A DNA stretch of 64,000 nucleotides from Fodinibacter sp038258215 (GTDB lineage: Bacteria; Actinomycetota; Actinomycetes; Actinomycetales; Dermatophilaceae), in NCBI GenBank assembly GCA_038258215.1, contig JBBSQC010000014.1, forward strand, positions 16,040 through 80,039. The letters are read 5' to 3'. Each line of letters starts with the position of its first letter. Within the stretch, counting starts at the first letter, position 1. Under the pieces are notes generated by a model. The model worked only from the letters and a program-made list of their open reading frames with translations. It ran no database searches and had not been told where the DNA came from. Shown one piece after another: positions 61,260 through 64,000 of this stretch. Position numbers and translations under genes: made by a program.

Positions 61260-62570
61260 TCACCCTACGTCTGCGGTCAGCCTCTCGGCGCTGGCGAGCG
61301 CGACGCACGTCGCGACCCCCGCCATCGCCGTCTCGACTTCGGCCAGCGGCGGCAGCGACGGCGCGAGCCGGATGTTGCGGTCCCGCGGGTCACGGCCGTG
61401 GGGGAAGGACGCACCGGCCGGCGTGAGCGCGATGCCGGCCTCCTTGGCGAGGGCGACCACGCGCGCCGCGCACCCGTCCAGGACGTCGAGGGAGACGAAG
61501 TAGCCACCGAGCGGCCTGGTCCAGTCGGCCACACCGAGCCCGTCGAGCGCGGCGCTCAGGGCGGAGTCCACCGCGGCGAACTTGGGCGCGAGGATCTCGC
61601 GGTGCCCCGCCATGTGCTCCCGCACCCCCTGGGCCGTGCCGAAGAGCTGCACGTGCCGGAGCTGGTTGACCTTGTCGGGCCCGATCGACGCGAACTGGTG
61701 GTGGCCGAGGTACCACCCGATGGTCTCGCGGGAGCCGGCGAGGAAGGCGACGCCGGCCCCGGCATACGTGATCTTGCTCGTGGAGGCGAACACCACGGGT
61801 CGGTGCGGGTGGCCCGCGGCCGAGGCGAGGGAGAGCACGTCGGCCGACTTGGTCTCCTCCGCCGTGAGGTGGTGTACGGCGTAGGCGTTGTCCCAGAAGA
61901 TCCGGAAGTCCGGCGCGGCCGTCGGCATCGAGGTCAGCGCTGCGGCCACCTCCTGCGTGACGACCGAGCCCGTCGGGTTGGCGTAGGTCGGCACGATCCA
62001 CATGCCCTTGACGCTGGGGTCGTCCCTGACCAGGGCCGCGACGGCCTCGACGTCGGGGCCGTCCTGGTTCATCGGCACGGTGACCATCTCGATGCCGTAC
62101 GAGGCGAGCAACGCGAAGTGGCGGTCGTAGCCGGGCACGGGGCAGACGAAGGTGACCTTCTCCTCCTGGCTCCACGGTCGCGGCGAGTCCACGCCCCCGT
62201 GCAGCAGGTGGTAGACGAGCACGTCGTGCATCATCGTCAGGCTCGCGTTGCCGCCCGCCACGACCTGGGCCGTGTCGACCCCCAGCAGCTCGGCGAAGAT
62301 CTCGCGGAGCTCGCGCAGGCCGCTCAGCCCCCCGTAGTTGCGCACGTCGACCCCGTCGGCGTCCGTGGTCCCGTGCGGCAGCGTCACGAGGGCGTCGGAC
62401 AGGTCCAGCTGTTCGGCACTGGGCTTCCCGCGGGTGAGGTCCAGCTTCAGCCCCCGCTCCTGCAGGGTGGCGTATGCCGTGCGCTGCTCCTCGAGGAACC
62501 TCGCGAGGTCCTCGGGCGAGTGCTGGGCGAGAGGGGTGCGGTCGGGTGCGGCGGCAGTCGTCTGGCTCAC
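61260..62570 (-). CDS. Class I aminotransferase, actinobacterial aspartate aminotransferase type
   Basis: A 436-residue PLP enzyme. LDLTRGKPSAEQLDLSDAL and NYGGLSGLRELREI form the N-terminal part, GGNASLTMMHDVL binds the cofactor phosphate, VPTYANPTGSVV and DNAYAVHHL position PLP, and the Schiff-base Lys is in STSKITYAGAGVAF. This pattern matches the AspT-like (subgroup Ic) enzymes of corynebacteria that transaminate aspartate and 2-oxoglutarate. GTG 62570 has CACGAT six bases before it. The GTG one codon earlier is equally open. Confidence 0.88.
   Translation of the reverse strand: MSQTTAAAPDRTPLAQHSPEDLARFLEEQRTAYATLQERGLKLDLTRGKPSAEQLDLSDALVTLPHGTTDADGVDVRNYGGLSGLRELREIFAELLGVDTAQVVAGGNASLTMMHDVLVYHLLHGGVDSPRPWSQEEKVTFVCPVPGYDRHFALLASYGIEMVTVPMNQDGPDVEAVAALVRDDPSVKGMWIVPTYANPTGSVVTQEVAAALTSMPTAAPDFRIFWDNAYAVHHLTAEETKSADVLSLASAAGHPHRPVVFASTSKITYAGAGVAFLAGSRETIGWYLGHHQFASIGPDKVNQLRHVQLFGTAQGVREHMAGHREILAPKFAAVDSALSAALDGLGVADWTRPLGGYFVSLDVLDGCAARVVALAKEAGIALTPAGASFPHGRDPRDRNIRLAPSLPPLAEVETAMAGVATCVALASAERLTADVG
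61262..61267 (-). promoter_or_regulatory. -10 box TAGGGT, leaderless promoter
   Basis: On the complement TAGGGT, seven bases, then ATG 61254. It overlaps the final codons of the aminotransferase gene. Confidence 0.55.
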
Positions 62571-62694
62571 CACCCCATCGTGGCAGAGCCAGCGAGAGGG
62601 CGCGGGTCCCGACCGCGCCGTGGGCGCACGCGGGGTGCGATCTCACCCAGCCGTGGGCACCGGCGCCGGTTCGCGCCGGGCCTGCGCCGTCACG

Positions 62695-62700
62695 TATGCT
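62695..62700 (+). promoter_or_regulatory. -10 box TATGCT before tRNA-Trp
   Basis: A TATGCT box 87 bases upstream of the tRNA. The -35 is not clear. It is a plausible promoter for tRNA-Trp with secE-nusG downstream. Confidence 0.35.
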
Positions 62701-62787
62701 GGCTCCTCGGTGTCACCACCATCCTTCGGCGTGCCCGTGGGACGGTGGTCGCGCCGACCGGATGGCCCTCCTGACCGGGCCGTCCGT

Positions 62788-62860
62788 AGGGCAGTGGCTC
62801 AATTGGTAGAGCACCGGTCTCCAAAACCGGCGGTTGGGGGTTCGAGTCCCTCCTGCCCTG
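62788..62860 (+). tRNA. tRNA-Trp (anticodon CCA)
   Basis: A 73-base cloverleaf. The acceptor AGGGCAG pairs with CTGCCCT and G is the discriminator. The anticodon stem CCGGT/ACCGG encloses loop CTCCAAA with CCA. The T arm contains GGGGGTTCGAGTCCCTC. It lies 110 bases before secE, the usual bacterial arrangement. Confidence 0.96.
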
Positions 62861-62970
62861 CGTCGCACGTGTGGTTCGTCCACGACTGCGGCCCGCGATG
62901 CGTGCGGGCTGCCTTCGCGGTCGTGCCGCGCGAAAGGCACCCAGAGAAGCACTCGACGTGAAGAGGCACC

Positions 62971-63237
62971 GTGACTGACGTAGGTCAGACCAGGACTCCC
63001 TCCCGCCCCGCCAAGGGGAGGGAGCGCGGTGGCAACCCCATTTCGCGGTGGTTCCGCTCGATCGGGCTGTTCGTCAGCCAGATCCTCGACGAGCTGCGGA
63101 AGGTCGTGCGGCCCACGCGGTCGGAGCTGTGGAACTACACGCTCGTCGTTATCGTCTTCGTCTCGGTGATGATGGCCATGGTGGCCACTCTCGACTTCGG
63201 CTTCACCAAACTCGTCGGCCTGGTGTTCGGCACCTGA
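62971..63237 (+). CDS. secE: Preprotein translocase subunit SecE
   Basis: An 88-residue subunit that clamps SecY in the translocon. The short basic N-terminus is followed by the amphipathic helix ISRWFRSIGLFVSQILDELRKVVRPTRSELWNY (conserved) and one membrane helix (about 55-77). GTG 62971 has a GAAGAGG stretch upstream. It is followed by nusG after 62 bases. Confidence 0.95.
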   Translation: MTDVGQTRTPSRPAKGRERGGNPISRWFRSIGLFVSQILDELRKVVRPTRSELWNYTLVVIVFVSVMMAMVATLDFGFTKLVGLVFGT

Positions 63238-63299
63238 CCACGCGGTTCGCCGTGCCACACCACCCGCCAGGCCCATCGCAACAAAGGAAGAGGTCACCC

Positions 63300-64000
63300 G
63301 TGTCCGACCAGTGGACCGACACCCGCGAAGGAGCGCCCCAGGACGCTCCGGAGGTGCTGCCCGACGCTGCCGAGGAGTCGCTCGACCCGACCATGGAGCC
63401 TGCTCTCGACGCTGAGTCCGGTGTCGACGGCGAGCCTGCTCCTGACGCTGAGCCCGCTGTCGACGGCGAGTCCGCTGCTGACGCCGAGGCGGGTGTCGTC
63501 GGCGACGCCGAAGCGGTCGAGGAGGCGCCGGCCGGCACAGTGCAGGACGAGGACCTCGCGGTCGTCGAGGAAGCCACCCCCGCGACCGAGACCGCGGACG
63601 AGGACGGTGACCTCCTCGAGGCCGTCGACCCCGTGAAGGCGTTCAAGGACGACCTGCGCGGGAAGTTCGGCGAGTGGTACGTCATCCACTCCTACGCCGG
63701 CTACGAGAACCGCGTGAAGACCAACCTCGAGACCCGGATCCAGTCCCTGAACATGGAGGACTTCATCTTCGAGATCCAGGTCCCCATGGAGGAGGTCACC
63801 GAGATCAAGGGCGGCCAGCGCAAGCTCGTCCGTCGCGTGCGGATGCCCGGATACGTCGTGGTGCGCATGGACCTCACCGACGAGTCGTGGGGCGCGGTGC
63901 GCCACACCCCCGGTGTCACGGGCTTCGTCGGCAACGCCCCCCAGCCCGTGCCGCTGACCTTCGCCGAGGTCGACGGCCTGAGCAAGCCGGCCGTCCTCGA
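63300..64000 (+). CDS. nusG: Transcription termination/antitermination protein NusG, 3' part missing
   Basis: The first 233 residues of NusG, which binds RNA polymerase, stimulates processive elongation and links it to Rho or the ribosome. GTG 63300 has AAAGGAAGAGG upstream. Residues 1-120 are an acidic extension rich in Asp, Glu, Ala and Pro, with a 12-residue repeat. The NGN domain begins at GEWYVIHSYAGYENRVKT (Trp126) and continues through FIFEIQVPMEEVTEIKGGQ and RRVRMPGYVVVRM to GVTGFVGNA. The KOW domain lies beyond the right edge. Confidence 0.94.
   Translation, partial: MSDQWTDTREGAPQDAPEVLPDAAEESLDPTMEPALDAESGVDGEPAPDAEPAVDGESAADAEAGVVGDAEAVEEAPAGTVQDEDLAVVEEATPATETADEDGDLLEAVDPVKAFKDDLRGKFGEWYVIHSYAGYENRVKTNLETRIQSLNMEDFIFEIQVPMEEVTEIKGGQRKLVRRVRMPGYVVVRMDLTDESWGAVRHTPGVTGFVGNAPQPVPLTFAEVDGLSKPAVL
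63411..63512 (+). repeat. 36-bp in-frame repeat in the nusG extension
   Basis: Copies begin at 63411, 63447 and 63483, encoding AESGVDGEPAPD, AEPAVDGESAAD and the decayed AEAGVVGDAEAV. The copies are close at DNA level, so the duplication is fairly recent. Confidence 0.7.

Overview
The window comes from a high-GC (about 70 % by eye, not computed) Gram-positive actinobacterium. Gene order and content point to Micrococcales, most likely Intrasporangiaceae. Supporting signs are actinobacterial synteny blocks, GTG starts, many start codons placed 6-7 bases after a TAnnnT -10 box (leaderless transcription), a five-helix succinate dehydrogenase anchor, IcmF, and a protein mannosyltransferase next to rsmI. 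I found no transposase, phage gene, CRISPR array or plasmid function. The window looks like ordinary chromosome, with some short palindromic or tandem repeats between genes.

Left part (1-16 kb). A K+/H+ antiporter runs off the left edge, followed by an exported penicillin-acylase-type Ntn hydrolase. Next is the conserved block 5-formyl-THF cyclo-ligase <> UDP-glucose pyrophosphorylase-moeA-moaC-mog-rimJ-membrane protein, resembling Rv0992c-Rv0996 of M. tuberculosis. An AI-2E-type transporter and tRNA-Ala(CGC) follow, then ppsR-ppsA (PEP synthase with its kinase/phosphorylase regulator) and a SulP anion transporter.

Middle (16-36 kb). This part holds a membrane alkaline-phosphatase-superfamily protein, a Tat-exported PHP-type metalloprotein, a TraR/DksA protein, a Gfo/Idh/MocA oxidoreductase, and a two-gene unit of fused small domains (PCD-VOC and pentapeptide-DinB). 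A 1,186-residue Cas4/RecB-like nuclease fused to an SF1 helicase follows, then divergent pmt and rsmI, the sdhC-sdhA-sdhB operon, a CPBP membrane protein and a lipoprotein.

Molybdenum hydroxylase cluster (36-46 kb). A MocA/MobA-like nucleotidyltransferase and two DUF202 proteins precede MoxR (CoxD), CoxE, XdhC/CoxF, CoxS, CoxL, CoxM and CoxG. CoxL carries AYRGAGR, so it is a form II (non-classical) enzyme. The Moco genes at 5-7 kb could supply its cofactor. DUF4126, just upstream and divergent, carries a one-base frameshift.

Right part (46-64 kb). A response regulator is followed by a histidine kinase that reads in frame into a DUF4153/DUF4173-type membrane protein, with a good internal ribosome-binding site at the junction. 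Then come aroQ, an aminoglycoside-phosphotransferase-fold protein, icmF, an SDR and a BtuF-like metal receptor. The last segment is a modified form of the actinobacterial tRNA-Thr/tRNA-Met-rpmG-hadAB-tRNA-Trp-secE-nusG locus. It carries murB, an HTH protein, adenosine deaminase, DUF5709 and an aspartate aminotransferase between hadB and tRNA-Trp. nusG runs off the right edge.
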